A stretch of 64,000 bases of DNA from Pseudoalteromonas sp. CO133X (GTDB taxonomy: Bacteria; Pseudomonadota; Gammaproteobacteria; Enterobacterales; Alteromonadaceae): positions 186,001-250,000 of the forward strand of contig SGPE01000009.1 of NCBI GenBank assembly GCA_004208945.1, read 5' to 3'. Within the stretch, counting starts at the first letter, position 1. Every line of letters starts with the position of its first letter. Positions 36,638 through 47,366 of the stretch are shown here, in pieces. Made by a program: the position numbers and the translations under genes. A model generated the notes under the pieces. It saw nothing but the letters and a program-made list of their open reading frames with translations. It was not told where the DNA came from and did no database searches.

Positions 36638-38410
36638 GTGAATTATTCTGTTCGTGAATTTGACGCTGTAGTGATTGGTGCAGGTGGTGCGGGTATGCGC
36701 GCAGCTCTTGCTATCACTGAATCAGGCAAAACCTGTGCACTTATCTCAAAAGTTTTCCCTACACGTTCTCACACTGTGTCTGCACAGGGTGGTATTACGG
36801 TAGCTTTGGGTAACTCGCATGAAGATAACTGGGAATGGCACATGTACGATACGGTTAAAGGTTCCGATTTTATCGGTGACCAAGACGCTATCGAATATAT
36901 GTGTAAAACAGGCCCAGAAGCTATTACTGAATTAGAAAACATGGGCTTACCATTTTCTCGTTTTGAAAATGGCCGTGTTTACCAACGTCCTTTCGGCGGT
37001 CAGTCGAAAAACTTTGGTGGTGAACAGGCTGCACGTACTGCAGCAGCAGCTGACCGTACTGGTCACGCGTTATTACACTGTCTTTACCAACAAAACGTTA
37101 AAAACAAAACAAACGTATTCTCTGAGTGGTATGCACTAGATTTAGTTAAAAACAGCGACGGTCACGTTGTTGGTTGTACAGCAATCGACATCGAGTCTGG
37201 CGAAGTTGTTTACTTCAAATCTAAAGCTGTTGTATTAGCAACAGGTGGTGCAGGCCGTATCTACGCATCGACAACGAATGCTCACATCAATACTGGTGAC
37301 GGTGTTGGTATGGCTACACGTGCTGGTGTTGCAATGCAAGATATGGAAATGTGGCAGTTCCACCCAACAGGTATCGCCGGTGCTGGTGTACTTGTAACTG
37401 AAGGTTGTCGTGGTGAAGGTGGTTACCTTCTAAATAAAGACGGCGAACGCTTCATGGAACGTTACGCGCCAAATGCGAAAGACTTAGCGTCTCGTGACGT
37501 TGTTGCGCGTTCAATGATGACTGAGATCCGTGAAGGTCGTGGTTGTGAGGGTCCTTACGGTCCACACATCAAGCTTAAGCTTGACCACTTAGGTGAAGAA
37601 ACACTTAACTTACGTCTTCCGGGCGTATGTGACCTTGCGAAAACATTCGCACACGTTGATCCAGCTAAAGAACCAATTCCAGTTATCCCAACATGTCACT
37701 ACATGATGGGTGGTGTTCCAACTAACGTAAATGGTCAAGCATTACAAATTGATGCAAACGGCCAAGAGAAAGTAGTTGAAGGTTTATTCGCTGTTGGTGA
37801 GATTGCATGTGTATCTGTACACGGTGCTAACCGCCTTGGTGGTAACTCGCTACTTGACTTAGTTGTATTCGGCCGCGCTGCTGGTAACTTCTTAGGTAAG
37901 TACCTTAACGGTGTTGAAGCAGGTAAAGATGCGTCTGAATCAGACCTTGAAGCATCACTTGCACGCTTTAACCGTTGGGAAAATTCTAAAGCTGGCCAAG
38001 GTGAAGACCCAGTACAAATCAAGAAAGATCTACAAATGTGTATGCAACTTAACTTCTCGGTATTCCGTGAAGGTGATGCAATGGCAACAGGTCTTAAAGA
38101 GCTTAAAGAAATTCGTGAACGTCTTCAGTATGCGCGTCTTGACGACAAGTCAACAGAGTTCAATACTGCACGTATCGAATGTTTAGAGCTAGATAACTTG
38201 ATGGAAACAGCTTACTCAACTGCAGTAGCTGCAAACTTCCGTACAGAAAGCCGTGGTGCACACTCTCGTTTTGACTACCCAGATCGCGATGACGAAAACT
38301 GGTTATGTCACTCAATCTACGATCCTAAGAGCGAAGAAATGAGCAAACGTGATGTAAACTACGCGCCGAAACTGCGTGAAGCTTTCCCACCTAAAGCACG
38401 TACATACTAG
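36638..38410 (+). CDS. sdhA: Succinate dehydrogenase flavoprotein subunit
   Basis: Catalytic flavoprotein of complex II, 590 residues, oxidising succinate to fumarate with covalent FAD. Start is GTG, directly after the sdhD stop. Landmarks: [17 protein letters not shown] (FAD fold), [14 protein letters not shown] (His that binds FAD covalently), [13 protein letters not shown], and the C-terminal [16 protein letters not shown]. Next gene sdhB starts 10 bp after the stop. Confidence 0.98.
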   Translation: MNYSVREFDAVVIGAGGAGMRAALAITESGKTCALISKVFPTRSHTVSAQGGITVALGNSHEDNWEWHMYDTVKGSDFIGDQDAIEYMCKTGPEAITELENMGLPFSRFENGRVYQRPFGGQSKNFGGEQAARTAAAADRTGHALLHCLYQQNVKNKTNVFSEWYALDLVKNSDGHVVGCTAIDIESGEVVYFKSKAVVLATGGAGRIYASTTNAHINTGDGVGMATRAGVAMQDMEMWQFHPTGIAGAGVLVTEGCRGEGGYLLNKDGERFMERYAPNAKDLASRDVVARSMMTEIREGRGCEGPYGPHIKLKLDHLGEETLNLRLPGVCDLAKTFAHVDPAKEPIPVIPTCHYMMGGVPTNVNGQALQIDANGQEKVVEGLFAVGEIACVSVHGANRLGGNSLLDLVVFGRAAGNFLGKYLNGVEAGKDASESDLEASLARFNRWENSKAGQGEDPVQIKKDLQMCMQLNFSVFREGDAMATGLKELKEIRERLQYARLDDKSTEFNTARIECLELDNLMETAYSTAVAANFRTESRGAHSRFDYPDRDDENWLCHSIYDPKSEEMSKRDVNYAPKLREAFPPKARTY

Positions 38411-38420
38411 GAGCGAGACG

Positions 38421-39137
38421 ATGGCACAAGTACAATTTTCGGTTTATCGTTACAATCCAGATGTTGATAATGCACCACGTATGCAGGACTTCTCGTTAGA
38501 AACGCAAGAAGGCCAAGATATGATGGTATTGGATGCGCTTATGCAATTAAAAGAGCAAGATCCAACATTATCATTCCGTCGTTCATGCCGTGAAGGTGTG
38601 TGTGGTTCAGACGGTATCAACATGAATGGTAAAAACGGTTTAGCGTGTATTACACCTTTATCAACGCTACTAAAAGGTGGCAAAGGTAAAATCGTAATTC
38701 GTCCTTTACCAGGCTTACCAGTGGTACGTGACCTTGTTATTGACATGAGTCAGTTCTACACTCAATACGAAAAGGTAAAACCTTATCTAATTAATGACAC
38801 GCCTGCGGCGGGTGAGCGTCTTCAATCAATTGAAGAGCGTGATAAGTTAGATGGCTTGTATGAGTGTATTTTATGTGCATGTTGTTCAACATCGTGTCCT
38901 TCGTTCTGGTGGAATCCAGACAAGTTCATTGGTCCTGCAGGCCTTCTTCATGCGTATCGTTTCTTGGCAGATAGCCGCGATACAGCAACTGAAGAGCGTT
39001 TAGCAGACCTTGACGATGCGTTCAGCGTGTTCCGTTGTCACAGTATCATGAACTGTGTTAGCGTGTGTCCAAAAGGTCTTAATCCGACCAAAGCGATTGG
39101 ACAAATCAAATCAATGCTTTTAAACCGCTCGGTTTAA
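38421..39137 (+). CDS. sdhB: Succinate dehydrogenase iron-sulfur subunit
   Basis: Iron-sulfur subunit of complex II, 238 residues from the ATG at 38421, the same length as in E. coli; AGGAG just upstream is the RBS, and the longer upstream open frame is unlikely to be used. N-terminal 2Fe-2S ligands lie in SCREGVCGSDGINMNG and a later Cys; the C-terminal part has ECILCACCSTSCPSFWW and CHSIMNCVSVCPKGL for the 4Fe-4S and 3Fe-4S centres. Ended by a hairpin at 39153-39178. Confidence 0.98.
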   Translation: MAQVQFSVYRYNPDVDNAPRMQDFSLETQEGQDMMVLDALMQLKEQDPTLSFRRSCREGVCGSDGINMNGKNGLACITPLSTLLKGGKGKIVIRPLPGLPVVRDLVIDMSQFYTQYEKVKPYLINDTPAAGERLQSIEERDKLDGLYECILCACCSTSCPSFWWNPDKFIGPAGLLHAYRFLADSRDTATEERLADLDDAFSVFRCHSIMNCVSVCPKGLNPTKAIGQIKSMLLNRSV

Positions 39138-39152
39138 GGATATTGAATATGT

Positions 39153-39185
39153 AAGGTGGTTAATTTATTAACCACCTTGTTTTTA
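39153..39185 (+). terminator. Terminator-like hairpin between sdhB and sucA
   Basis: AAGGTGGTTAAT (39153-39164) and ATTAACCACCTT (39167-39178) form a long stem with a minimal loop, followed by GTTTTTAT. It looks like an intrinsic terminator, though readthrough into sucA is likely as no clear promoter fits in the remaining 45 bp. Confidence 0.7.
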
Positions 39186-39223
39186 TAACAATTAATTTCT
39201 GCGCTAAAGAAAAGGGCTTATAA

Positions 39224-42043
39224 ATGCACGAAGGTGTGATGAAGGCATGGCTAGAATCTTCTCACTTAAACGGCGGTAACGTTGCTTACGTAGAAGAGCT
39301 TTATGAAGCGTACTTAGATGATGCGACTTCTGTGCCAGAAGAATGGCGAGAAGTGTTCGAACAATTACCAAAAGTTGATGGTGTGGATGTTGACGTTAAA
39401 CATTCAGAAGTTCGTGCACAATTTGCGGAGCTTGCTAAAAACAAGCATAGAGAAGTAGTGGTAGCAGAGGGTGGCTCTGGCGATCCTAAACAGGTCAAAG
39501 TGCTGCAACTTATTAATGCTTTCCGTTTCCGTGGTCACCAAAATGCCAACCTAGATCCATTAGGTATTTGGCAACGCGAACGTGTTCGTGATCTTGAATT
39601 GGAATATCACGAATTATCAGAAGCTGATTTTGACCGTGAATTCAATGTGGGTTCGTTTGCCGTAGGTCGCGAAACCATGCCTCTTGGTGAGTTATACCAA
39701 GCACTAAAAACGACCTATTGTGGGTCAGTTGGTGCTGAGTACATGCACATCACTTCAACTGAAGAAAAACGTTGGTTACAACAGCGTTTGGAATCAGTGC
39801 AATCACGTCCTACTTTTTCAAAAGATGAGAAGCTGCGTATCCTTAAAGGTTTAACTGCTGCTGATGGTCTTGAAAAGTATTTAGGCGCAAAATTCCCTGG
39901 TGCTAAACGTTTCTCACTTGAAGGTGGTGATGCATTAGTACCTATGCTTAAAGAGCTAATTCATCGTGCAGGCGAAAGCGGGCAAAAAGAAGCCGTTATT
40001 GGTATGGCTCACCGCGGTCGTTTGAACGTACTAGTAAACGTATTAGGTAAAAATCCTTCTGATTTATTTGATGAGTTCGCTGGTAAACACAAAGACACAT
40101 TAAGCTCAGGTGATGTTAAGTATCACATGGGTTATTCATCTGACTTTGCAACTAAGGGTGGCAATGTGCATATGGCACTTGCGTTTAACCCATCTCACCT
40201 TGAAATCGTAAACCCAGTAGTTATGGGCTCGGTTCGTGCGCGTTTAGACCGCTTAGGTGATAAGTCAGGTATCAAAGCATTACCAATTACTATTCACGGT
40301 GACTCTGCGATTGCAGGTCAAGGTGTTGTTCAAGAGACATTTAACTTATCGCAAACTAATGCATTTAGTTGTGGTGGTAGTATCCGTATCGTTGTTAATA
40401 ACCAAGTTGGTTTTACAACATCGAAACAGTCGGATGTACGTTCTACACCATACTGTACTGATATTGCGAAAATGGTTCAGGCACCAATTTTCCACGTTAA
40501 CTCTGACGATCCTGAAGCAGTTGCATTTGTTACACAAATCGCCCTTGATTTCAGAAATCAATTTAAACGTGACGTAGTGATTGATTTAGTATGTTATCGC
40601 CGCCACGGCCATAACGAAGCGGATGAGCCAAATGCGACTCAGCCTCTTATGTACCAAAAAATCAAAAAGCACCCAGTACCGCGTCTTATCTATGCAGACC
40701 AACTAGTGTCTGAAGGCTCATTCTCAGAAGAAGAAATAAAAGCACTTGCTGATGAATACCGTAATGGCCTTGACGGTGGTAATTGTGTTGTTGAAGAAAT
40801 TCAACCAGAAACATCACACTCTTCTGATTGGGCTAAATTTGTTGGTCACGATTGGAATGTAGAGTATGACGCAAAAGTCTCAGTAGAAAAGCTTAAAGAA
40901 CTTGGCAATATCGTTGCTAGCTACCCTGAAGGCCACAAAGCGCAATCACGTGTTAAGAAAATCTACGATGATCGTAAACAAATGGCTGCCGGTGAAAAAC
41001 CACTTGATTGGGGTATGGCAGAAACACTTGCTTACGCAACCCTTGTTGATGCGGGTACTGACATTCGCTTAACAGGTCAAGATTCTGGTCGTGGTACGTT
41101 CTTCCATCGTCATGCTGTTGTTCATAATCAACAAGATGCATCTACATACTTACCACTGCAAAACATCAGTGAGAATCAAGGTGCATTTGAAGTATACGAT
41201 TCTGTATTATCTGAAGAAGCAGTCCTTGCATTTGAATACGGTTATGCAACCGCTGAGCCTACATCACTTGTTATGTGGGAAGCACAGTTTGGTGACTTTG
41301 CTAATGGTGCGCAAGTTGTATTTGACCAATTCTTAAGCTCAGGTGAGCAAAAGTGGGGCCGTTTATGTGGTCTTACATGTTTACTTCCTCATGGTTATGA
41401 AGGTCAAGGCCCTGAGCACAGTTCAGCACGTCTTGAGCGTTTCTTGCAATTGTGTGCTGATCACAATATGCAAGTGTGTGTACCTTCAACACCTGCGCAA
41501 GTATATGCAATGCTGCGTCGTCAATCGGTACGCCCACTACGTCGTCCATTGATTGTTATGACACCTAAGTCGTTACTTCGTCACCCACTGGCAACATCAA
41601 CACTGGAAGAGTTATCTGAAGGTGTGTTCCACAATATGATCGATGAAATCGATGATATTGCCGCTGATAAAGTGGAACGCGTTGTATTTTGTAGTGGTAA
41701 AGTTTACTACGAGCTACTACAAGAGCGTCGTAAGCAAGAATTAGATAACATCGCTATTGTTCGCGTTGAGCAGCTATATCCATTCCCTCATGATGAGATG
41801 GATACAATCATGCAACGTTACCAGCATGTTAAAGACTTTGTGTGGTGCCAAGAAGAGCCGCAAAACCAAGGTGCGTGGTATTGTTCACAACACCATTTTG
41901 TTGATGCAATCCCGCAAGGTGCTAAATTGACTTACGCTGGTCGTAAAGCTTCGGCATCGCCTGCATGTGGTTACATGTCAGTGCATACAAAAGAACAACA
42001 AGCGCTCGTTGCAGATGCGCTTACTATTGAAAAGAAAGGATAA
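39224..42043 (+). CDS. sucA: 2-oxoglutarate dehydrogenase E1
   Basis: Thiamine-diphosphate-dependent E1 subunit of 939 residues that decarboxylates 2-oxoglutarate and passes the succinyl group to the lipoyl arm of SucB. N-terminal MKAWLESSHLNGGNVAYVEELYEAYL is the E2/complex-binding type seen in E. coli. Active-site regions: VIGMAHRGRLNVLVN, the ThDP motif GDSAIAGQG...NNQVGFTT, and C-terminal HGYEGQGPEHSSARLERFLQL. Followed by sucB at 3 bp. Confidence 0.98.
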   Translation: MHEGVMKAWLESSHLNGGNVAYVEELYEAYLDDATSVPEEWREVFEQLPKVDGVDVDVKHSEVRAQFAELAKNKHREVVVAEGGSGDPKQVKVLQLINAFRFRGHQNANLDPLGIWQRERVRDLELEYHELSEADFDREFNVGSFAVGRETMPLGELYQALKTTYCGSVGAEYMHITSTEEKRWLQQRLESVQSRPTFSKDEKLRILKGLTAADGLEKYLGAKFPGAKRFSLEGGDALVPMLKELIHRAGESGQKEAVIGMAHRGRLNVLVNVLGKNPSDLFDEFAGKHKDTLSSGDVKYHMGYSSDFATKGGNVHMALAFNPSHLEIVNPVVMGSVRARLDRLGDKSGIKALPITIHGDSAIAGQGVVQETFNLSQTNAFSCGGSIRIVVNNQVGFTTSKQSDVRSTPYCTDIAKMVQAPIFHVNSDDPEAVAFVTQIALDFRNQFKRDVVIDLVCYRRHGHNEADEPNATQPLMYQKIKKHPVPRLIYADQLVSEGSFSEEEIKALADEYRNGLDGGNCVVEEIQPETSHSSDWAKFVGHDWNVEYDAKVSVEKLKELGNIVASYPEGHKAQSRVKKIYDDRKQMAAGEKPLDWGMAETLAYATLVDAGTDIRLTGQDSGRGTFFHRHAVVHNQQDASTYLPLQNISENQGAFEVYDSVLSEEAVLAFEYGYATAEPTSLVMWEAQFGDFANGAQVVFDQFLSSGEQKWGRLCGLTCLLPHGYEGQGPEHSSARLERFLQLCADHNMQVCVPSTPAQVYAMLRRQSVRPLRRPLIVMTPKSLLRHPLATSTLEELSEGVFHNMIDEIDDIAADKVERVVFCSGKVYYELLQERRKQELDNIAIVRVEQLYPFPHDEMDTIMQRYQHVKDFVWCQEEPQNQGAWYCSQHHFVDAIPQGAKLTYAGRKASASPACGYMSVHTKEQQALVADALTIEKKG

Positions 42044-42046
42044 GCA

Positions 42047-43567
42047 ATGAGCACAGAAATTAAAGTTCCTGTACTTCCTGAGTCGGTTGCTGATGCAACC
42101 GTAGCGACTTGGCACGTAAGTGTTGGCGATAAAGTAAGCCGTGACCAGAACTTGGTAGATATTGAAACAGACAAAGTTGTTTTAGAAGTTGTTGCACCAA
42201 ATGACGGTGTAATTACTGAAATTTCACAAGAAGAAGGTGCAACTGTTCTTGGCGAGCAAGTAATTGCTTTACTTGGTGATGCAGATGCAGCACCAGCAAG
42301 TGATGACACTGCTAAAGAATCAGCACCAGCTAAATCAGAAGAAGACGCGCCGGCTGCGGCGCAATCAGCACCAGCATCAGAAGGTAAAGAAGTGGACATT
42401 AAAGTACCTGTACTTCCAGAATCAGTCGCAGACGCGACAATTGCTACATGGCATGTACAACCAGGCGAAGCGGTAACTCGCGACCAAAACTTAGTTGACA
42501 TCGAAACTGATAAAGTTGTTCTTGAAGTTGTTGCTCAAGATGACGGTATCATGGGTGAGCACATTCACGCAGAAGGTGAAACTGTGCTAGGTGAGCAAGT
42601 AATCGGTACTGTTAAAGCCGGTGCTGCGCCAGCTAAATCTGCTGCTAAAGAAGAAGCGCCAGCTGCTTCTAGCGACTCAAGTGACAGCTCTGACGTATTA
42701 ACACCGTCAGTACGTCGTTTAATCGCTGAGAAAGGTCTTGATGCATCTAAAATCAAAGGTACTGGTAAAAATGGCCGTGTAACTAAAGAAGATGTAGATA
42801 AATTCTTAAAAGCACCTGCTGCTGCACCAAAAGCTGAAGCATCTGCACCAGCTGCGCCTATGGGTGACCGTACACAAAAACGTGTGCCTATGACACGTTT
42901 ACGTAAAACAATTGCTAATCGTCTACTTGAAGCTAAAAACTCAACTGCGATGTTAACGACTTTCAATGAAGTTAATATGAAGCCAATCATGGACCTTCGT
43001 AAGCAGTACCAAGAAGTATTCGAAAAGCGTCATGGTATCCGTTTAGGTTTCATGTCTTTCTATGTGAAAGCAGTAACAGAAGCACTTAAGCGTTTCCCTG
43101 AAGTTAATGCATCTATCGACGGTGATGATATCGTTTATCACAACTACTTCGATATCAGCATCGCGGTTTCTACACCACGTGGTCTTGTAACACCAGTTCT
43201 TAAAGACTGTGACAAGCTATCAGTTGCTGAAATTGAGAAGGGCATCCGCGAATTAGCACTTAAAGGTCGTGATGGTAAATTATCTCTAGATGATATGACT
43301 GGTGGTAACTTCACTATCACTAACGGTGGTGTATTCGGTTCATTACTATCTACACCAATCATCAACTTACCACAGTCTTCAATCTTAGGTATGCACAAAA
43401 TCCAAGATCGTCCTATGGCTGTTAACGGTAAAGTTGAAATCTTACCAATGATGTATTTAGCGTTATCTTACGATCATCGCCAAATTGATGGTAAAGAATC
43501 TGTAGGCTTCTTAGTGACAATTAAAGAGTTACTAGAAGATCCAACTCGATTATTACTAGATGTTTAA
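42047..43567 (+). CDS. sucB: 2-oxoglutarate dehydrogenase E2 with two lipoyl domains
   Basis: Dihydrolipoyl succinyltransferase of 506 residues, about 100 longer than E. coli SucB because it carries two lipoyl domains in place of one. Lipoyl 1 (about 2-77) has the modified lysine Lys43 and lipoyl 2 (about 115-190) Lys156; both share [14 protein letters not shown]. Ala/Pro/Glu-rich linkers separate the domains. The peripheral-subunit-binding domain is near 215-255 ([20 protein letters not shown]), then the catalytic domain (about 275-506) with [11 protein letters not shown] holding the catalytic His. E3 (lpd) is not in the window. Terminator at 43586-43617. Confidence 0.97.
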   Translation: MSTEIKVPVLPESVADATVATWHVSVGDKVSRDQNLVDIETDKVVLEVVAPNDGVITEISQEEGATVLGEQVIALLGDADAAPASDDTAKESAPAKSEEDAPAAAQSAPASEGKEVDIKVPVLPESVADATIATWHVQPGEAVTRDQNLVDIETDKVVLEVVAQDDGIMGEHIHAEGETVLGEQVIGTVKAGAAPAKSAAKEEAPAASSDSSDSSDVLTPSVRRLIAEKGLDASKIKGTGKNGRVTKEDVDKFLKAPAAAPKAEASAPAAPMGDRTQKRVPMTRLRKTIANRLLEAKNSTAMLTTFNEVNMKPIMDLRKQYQEVFEKRHGIRLGFMSFYVKAVTEALKRFPEVNASIDGDDIVYHNYFDISIAVSTPRGLVTPVLKDCDKLSVAEIEKGIRELALKGRDGKLSLDDMTGGNFTITNGGVFGSLLSTPIINLPQSSILGMHKIQDRPMAVNGKVEILPMMYLALSYDHRQIDGKESVGFLVTIKELLEDPTRLLLDV

Positions 43568-43585
43568 TCTAGTTGTATAAAAACT

Positions 43586-43617
43586 AAGCTGTGAACCATG
43601 TTCGCAGCTTTTTTTTT
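43586..43617 (+). terminator. Intrinsic terminator after sucB
   Basis: AAGCTGTGAAC (43586-43596) and GTTCGCAGCTT (43600-43610) pair over 11 bp with one wobble and a CAT loop, followed by seven T. It separates sucAB from sucCD. Confidence 0.9.
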
Positions 43618-43638
43618 GCGCCTTTGGTCTAACTGGGG

Positions 43639-43667
43639 TTTTCATGTCGAGCCTTGGGATTTATACT
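43639..43667 (+). promoter_or_regulatory. Candidate sucCD promoter
   Basis: TTTTCA (43639-43644), spacer 17, TATACT (43662-43667), about 77 bp before the sucC ATG and just after the sucB terminator. Spacing is ideal and the -10 matches at 5 of 6. Confidence 0.55.
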
Positions 43668-43743
43668 AGGTGCGCAATTTGGGATAGCTGTTTATTTGCA
43701 TAAATATTCAGCTCTTTTAGTATAAAAAATTGGATAAAGCATC

Positions 43744-44910
43744 ATGAATTTGCATGAGTATCAGGCAAAACAACTTTTTGCCGAATATGGTTTACCAGTT
43801 TCTCACGGTTACGCTTGCGATACACCTGAAGAAGCTGCAGCAGCTGCTGAGAAAATTGGCGGTGATATGTGGGTTGTTAAAACACAGGTTCACGCAGGTG
43901 GCCGTGGTAAAGCTGGCGGTGTTAAGCTAGTTAAAACAATCGACGAAGTGAAAGAGTTCGCTGCGAACTGGTTAGGTAAAAACTTAGTTACTTACCAAAC
44001 AGACGAAAATGGTCAGCCAGTAGCTAAAATCCTTGTAGAAAGCTGCACTGACATCGCTAACGAATTATACCTTGGCGCTGTAGTAGATCGTGCTTCTCGT
44101 AAAGTTGTTTTCATGGCATCTACTGAAGGTGGTGTGGAAATCGAGCAAGTTGCAGAAGAAACTCCAGAATTAATTCACAAAGCTGAGATCGATCCACTAG
44201 TTGGCCCTCAAGCTTATCAAGCTCGTGAATTAGGTTTCAAACTTGGTTTAAACCCAACTCAAATGAAACAGTTCGTTAAGATCTTCATGGGTCTTGCTAA
44301 CATGTTCAACGATTTCGATTTCGCTCTTTTAGAAATCAACCCGTTAGTAATCACAGACGAAGGTAACCTTCACTGTCTAGACGGTAAAATCGGTGTAGAT
44401 GGTAACGCGCTTTACCGTCAACCTAAAATCCGCGAAATGCACGATCCTTCACAAGAAGATGCGCGTGAAGCTCACGCTGCTAGCTTCGAGCTTAACTACG
44501 TTGCACTAGACGGTAACGTTGGTTGTATGGTTAATGGTGCAGGCCTAGCAATGGGTACTATGGACATCGTAAACCTACACGGTGGTAAGCCAGCTAACTT
44601 CCTAGATGTTGGTGGCGGTGCGACTAAAGAGCGTGTATCTGAAGCATTCAAGATCATCCTATCTGACGACAACGTTAAAGCTGTTTTAGTTAACATCTTT
44701 GGTGGTATCGTACGTTGTGACATGATCGCAGAAGGTATCATTGGCGCAGTTAAAGAAGTAGGTGTAAATGTTCCTGTAGTAGTACGTTTAGAAGGTACTA
44801 ACGCTGAACTAGGTCGTGAAGTTCTTGCAAGTTCTGACCTTAACATCATCGCTGCTGAGTCACTAACAGACGCAGCTGAAAAAGTTGTTGCTGCTGCGGA
44901 GGGCAAATAA
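43744..44910 (+). CDS. sucC: Succinyl-CoA synthetase beta subunit
   Basis: ADP-forming succinyl-CoA ligase beta subunit of 388 residues with an ATP-grasp fold. N-terminal [20 protein letters not shown] and [16 protein letters not shown] (nucleotide-binding loop) are typical; the C-terminal part has [16 protein letters not shown] and [11 protein letters not shown]. It works with SucD, whose ATG follows directly (stop and start share bases at 44910). Makes ATP from succinyl-CoA in the TCA cycle. Confidence 0.98.
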   Translation: MNLHEYQAKQLFAEYGLPVSHGYACDTPEEAAAAAEKIGGDMWVVKTQVHAGGRGKAGGVKLVKTIDEVKEFAANWLGKNLVTYQTDENGQPVAKILVESCTDIANELYLGAVVDRASRKVVFMASTEGGVEIEQVAEETPELIHKAEIDPLVGPQAYQARELGFKLGLNPTQMKQFVKIFMGLANMFNDFDFALLEINPLVITDEGNLHCLDGKIGVDGNALYRQPKIREMHDPSQEDAREAHAASFELNYVALDGNVGCMVNGAGLAMGTMDIVNLHGGKPANFLDVGGGATKERVSEAFKIILSDDNVKAVLVNIFGGIVRCDMIAEGIIGAVKEVGVNVPVVVRLEGTNAELGREVLASSDLNIIAAESLTDAAEKVVAAAEGK

Positions 44911-45782
44911 TGTCTGTATTAATCAATAAAGATACAAAAGTTATCTGTCAAGGTTTCACAGGTGGCCAAGGTACTTTCCACTCAGAGCAAGCGCTTGAGT
45001 ATGGTACACAAATGGTTGGTGGTGTAAGCCCAGGTAAAGGCGGTCAAACGCACCTAGGTCTTCCAGTATTCAACACAGTACGTGACGCTGTAGAAGCAAC
45101 AGGTGCGACTGCATCTGTTATTTACGTACCAGCTCCTTTCTGTAAAGATGCTATCTTAGAAGCTATCGATGCAGGCATCGAGCTTATCGTTTGTATCACT
45201 GAAGGTATCCCAACACTAGACATGGTTGACGTTAAAGTTAAGCTTGACCAAACTGGTGTTCGTATGATCGGTCCTAACTGCCCAGGTGTTATCACTCCGG
45301 GTGAAACTAAGATTGGTATCATGCCTGGTCATATCCACAAGCCTGGTAAAGTAGGTATCGTATCACGTTCTGGTACACTTACTTACGAAGCGGTTAAACA
45401 AACGACTGATGCTGGTTTCGGCCAATCAACATGTGTTGGTATCGGTGGTGACCCAATCCCAGGTACTAACTTCATCGACGTTTTAGAAATGTTCGAAAAA
45501 GACGAGCAAACTGAAGCAATCGTTATGATCGGTGAAATCGGTGGTACTGCAGAAGAAGAAGCTGCTGAGTACATCAAGCACAACGTGACTAAACCTGTTG
45601 TTTCTTACATTGCGGGTGTTACTGCACCTCCAGGTAAGCGTATGGGTCACGCTGGTGCAATCATCGCAGGCGGTAAAGGTACTGCTGATGAGAAATTTGC
45701 TGCATTAGAAGCTGCGGGCGTAAAAACTGTACGTTCATTAGCTGATATCGGTAATGCACTTAAAGAGAAAACAGGCTGGTAA
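44910..45782 (+). CDS. sucD: Succinyl-CoA synthetase alpha subunit
   Basis: Alpha subunit of 290 residues carrying the CoA-binding fold and the phosphohistidine. Landmarks: [30 protein letters not shown], and [17 protein letters not shown], whose His is phosphorylated during catalysis. ATG overlaps the sucC stop. Followed by a strong terminator, which closes the TCA cluster. Confidence 0.98.
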   Translation: MSVLINKDTKVICQGFTGGQGTFHSEQALEYGTQMVGGVSPGKGGQTHLGLPVFNTVRDAVEATGATASVIYVPAPFCKDAILEAIDAGIELIVCITEGIPTLDMVDVKVKLDQTGVRMIGPNCPGVITPGETKIGIMPGHIHKPGKVGIVSRSGTLTYEAVKQTTDAGFGQSTCVGIGGDPIPGTNFIDVLEMFEKDEQTEAIVMIGEIGGTAEEEAAEYIKHNVTKPVVSYIAGVTAPPGKRMGHAGAIIAGGKGTADEKFAALEAAGVKTVRSLADIGNALKEKTGW

Positions 45783-45798
45783 TCAGTTTTAATCTCTT

Positions 45799-45827
45799 AA
45801 AAAGGCTCGCTTATGCGAGCCTTTTTT
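45799..45827 (+). terminator. Intrinsic terminator after sucD
   Basis: AAAAAGGCTCGC (45799-45810) and GCGAGCCTTTTTT (45815-45827) with a TTAT loop. Confidence 0.93.
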
Positions 45828-45853
45828 GTATCTTGTATATTGTTACTAATCGA

Positions 45854-45913
45854 AGTCAAAATTTATTCGTAAAACAAGAATAATAATGCTTTATTTGTGA
45901 ATATAAATTCTTT
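45854..45913. promoter_or_regulatory. Three tandem ArgR-like boxes upstream of argA
   Basis: Against the ARG box core TGAATWWWWATTCA, TGAATATAAATTCT at 45898-45911 matches 13 of 14, AGAATAATAATGCT at 45877-45890 matches 11 and TCAAAATTTATTCG at 45856-45869 matches 11. Starts are exactly 21 bp apart, the spacing of paired 18 bp ARG boxes with 3 bp between them. This supports arginine repression of argA. Confidence 0.7.
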
Positions 45914-45975
45914 AGACTGATACCTTGTTTATTCGTTTTTATTAAAAACATCCGATTTTACAAGGTAAATATTAC

Positions 45976-47316
45976 GTGCGTACCACTGAATTGGTCGATG
46001 GATTTCGTCAGTCAACTCCTTATGTTAATGCCCACAGAGGCAAAACTTTTGTTGTAATGCTTGGTGGAGAGGCAATAGATCAGCCTGGTTGTCGCAGCAT
46101 TATCAACGATGTTGCATTACTTACCAGCCTAGGTATTAAAATTGTTTTAGTGTTTGGCGCACGACCACAATTTAATGCAGCACTTGAGCAAGTTGGCATA
46201 ACTAGTCAGTTCCATAATGAGATACGCGTAACGGACAACGCCACCTTTGATGTCATTAAAAAAGTCGCAGGTGCGATGCAATTTGATATTACGGCACGAC
46301 TATCAACGTCTCTTAGTAGTACACCTATGTCAGGCTCATTTTTAAATGTGGTAAGTGGTAACTTTGTCATAGCACAGCCACTAGGTGTGGATGAAGGGAT
46401 TGATTATCATCACTCAGGAAGAGTGAGGCGCATCGACGTAGAGGGTATTCGCCATCAGTTAAATAATAACGGTATTGTGTTATTAGGACCGATTGCGGCA
46501 TCGGTTACCGGTGAAAGTTTTAATTTAACCGCAGAAGAAATTGCTACTCAAGTTGCGTTAAAACTACGTGCCGATAAAATGCTAGGTTTCTGCGAAGAAG
46601 CCGGTATTTTAGATGAAAATGGCGAAGCAATCGCTGAGCTGATGCCAAATGAAGCGGAACGTGTTTTAGCGAATTACCGCAAGCAAGCTGATTCCTGTTT
46701 AAGTGCGACTGTTTTCTTACAAGCAGCAATTGATGCTTGCCGAGGCGGTGTGCATCGCTGCCACTTAGTTAGTTACAAAGAAGATGGCGCGTTACTACAA
46801 GAATTGTTCTCTTTAGATGGTATTGGTACACAAATCGCACCACAAAGTTCAGAGCAACTTCGTAGCGCGACTATCTCTGATATAACCGGTATCATTAACC
46901 TTATTAGACCCCTTGAGCAGCAAGGCTATTTAGTGCGTCGTTCACGAGAGCAACTTGAAATTGAAATTGAGCAATTTACAGTTATTGAACGTGATGGACT
47001 TATCATTGCCTGTGCAGCTTTGTATCCGTTTGCAGATGAACAAGTAGGGGAGTTCGCAAGCTTGGCTGTTCATCCTCAGTACCGAGATGCCGATCGCGGT
47101 AGTTATCTACTGAGGTTTATTATTAATAAAGCTAAACGTGCGGGCTACTCGCATTTATTCGCACTGACTACACGGAGTATTCACTGGTTTTTAGAGCAGA
47201 GTTTTGAATTGGTAACAGTCGATGAGTTGCCAGCTAAGAAAAAAGCGCTTTATAACTATGAGCGACGTTCTAAGGTGCTGCGATTAGACCTTACTAAGTT
47301 GAGTAAAAACAGGTAA
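45976..47316 (+). CDS. argA: N-acetylglutamate synthase ArgA
   Basis: Enzyme of 446 residues that acetylates glutamate with acetyl-CoA, first step of arginine synthesis. Start is GTG at 45976. The N-terminal part (about 20-290) is an amino-acid-kinase fold that binds arginine for feedback inhibition, with FVVMLGGEAI and HSGRVRRIDVEGIRHQL; the C-terminal part (about 295-440) is the GNAT acetyltransferase with ASLAVHPQYRDADRGSYLL (acetyl-CoA site). Upstream lie three ArgR-like boxes. It stands alone between strong terminators. Confidence 0.95.
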   Translation: MRTTELVDGFRQSTPYVNAHRGKTFVVMLGGEAIDQPGCRSIINDVALLTSLGIKIVLVFGARPQFNAALEQVGITSQFHNEIRVTDNATFDVIKKVAGAMQFDITARLSTSLSSTPMSGSFLNVVSGNFVIAQPLGVDEGIDYHHSGRVRRIDVEGIRHQLNNNGIVLLGPIAASVTGESFNLTAEEIATQVALKLRADKMLGFCEEAGILDENGEAIAELMPNEAERVLANYRKQADSCLSATVFLQAAIDACRGGVHRCHLVSYKEDGALLQELFSLDGIGTQIAPQSSEQLRSATISDITGIINLIRPLEQQGYLVRRSREQLEIEIEQFTVIERDGLIIACAALYPFADEQVGEFASLAVHPQYRDADRGSYLLRFIINKAKRAGYSHLFALTTRSIHWFLEQSFELVTVDELPAKKKALYNYERRSKVLRLDLTKLSKNR

Positions 47317-47318
47317 CC

Positions 47319-47345
47319 AAAAGGTGACGCAAGCGCGTCACCTTT
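47319..47345. terminator. Terminator between convergent argA and the 356-residue gene
   Basis: AAAAGGTGACGC (47319-47330) and GCGTCACCTTT (47335-47345) with an AAGC loop, followed by CGTTTT. Usable in both directions. Confidence 0.8.
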
Positions 47346-47366
47346 CGTTTTCAATACTGTATTTAT

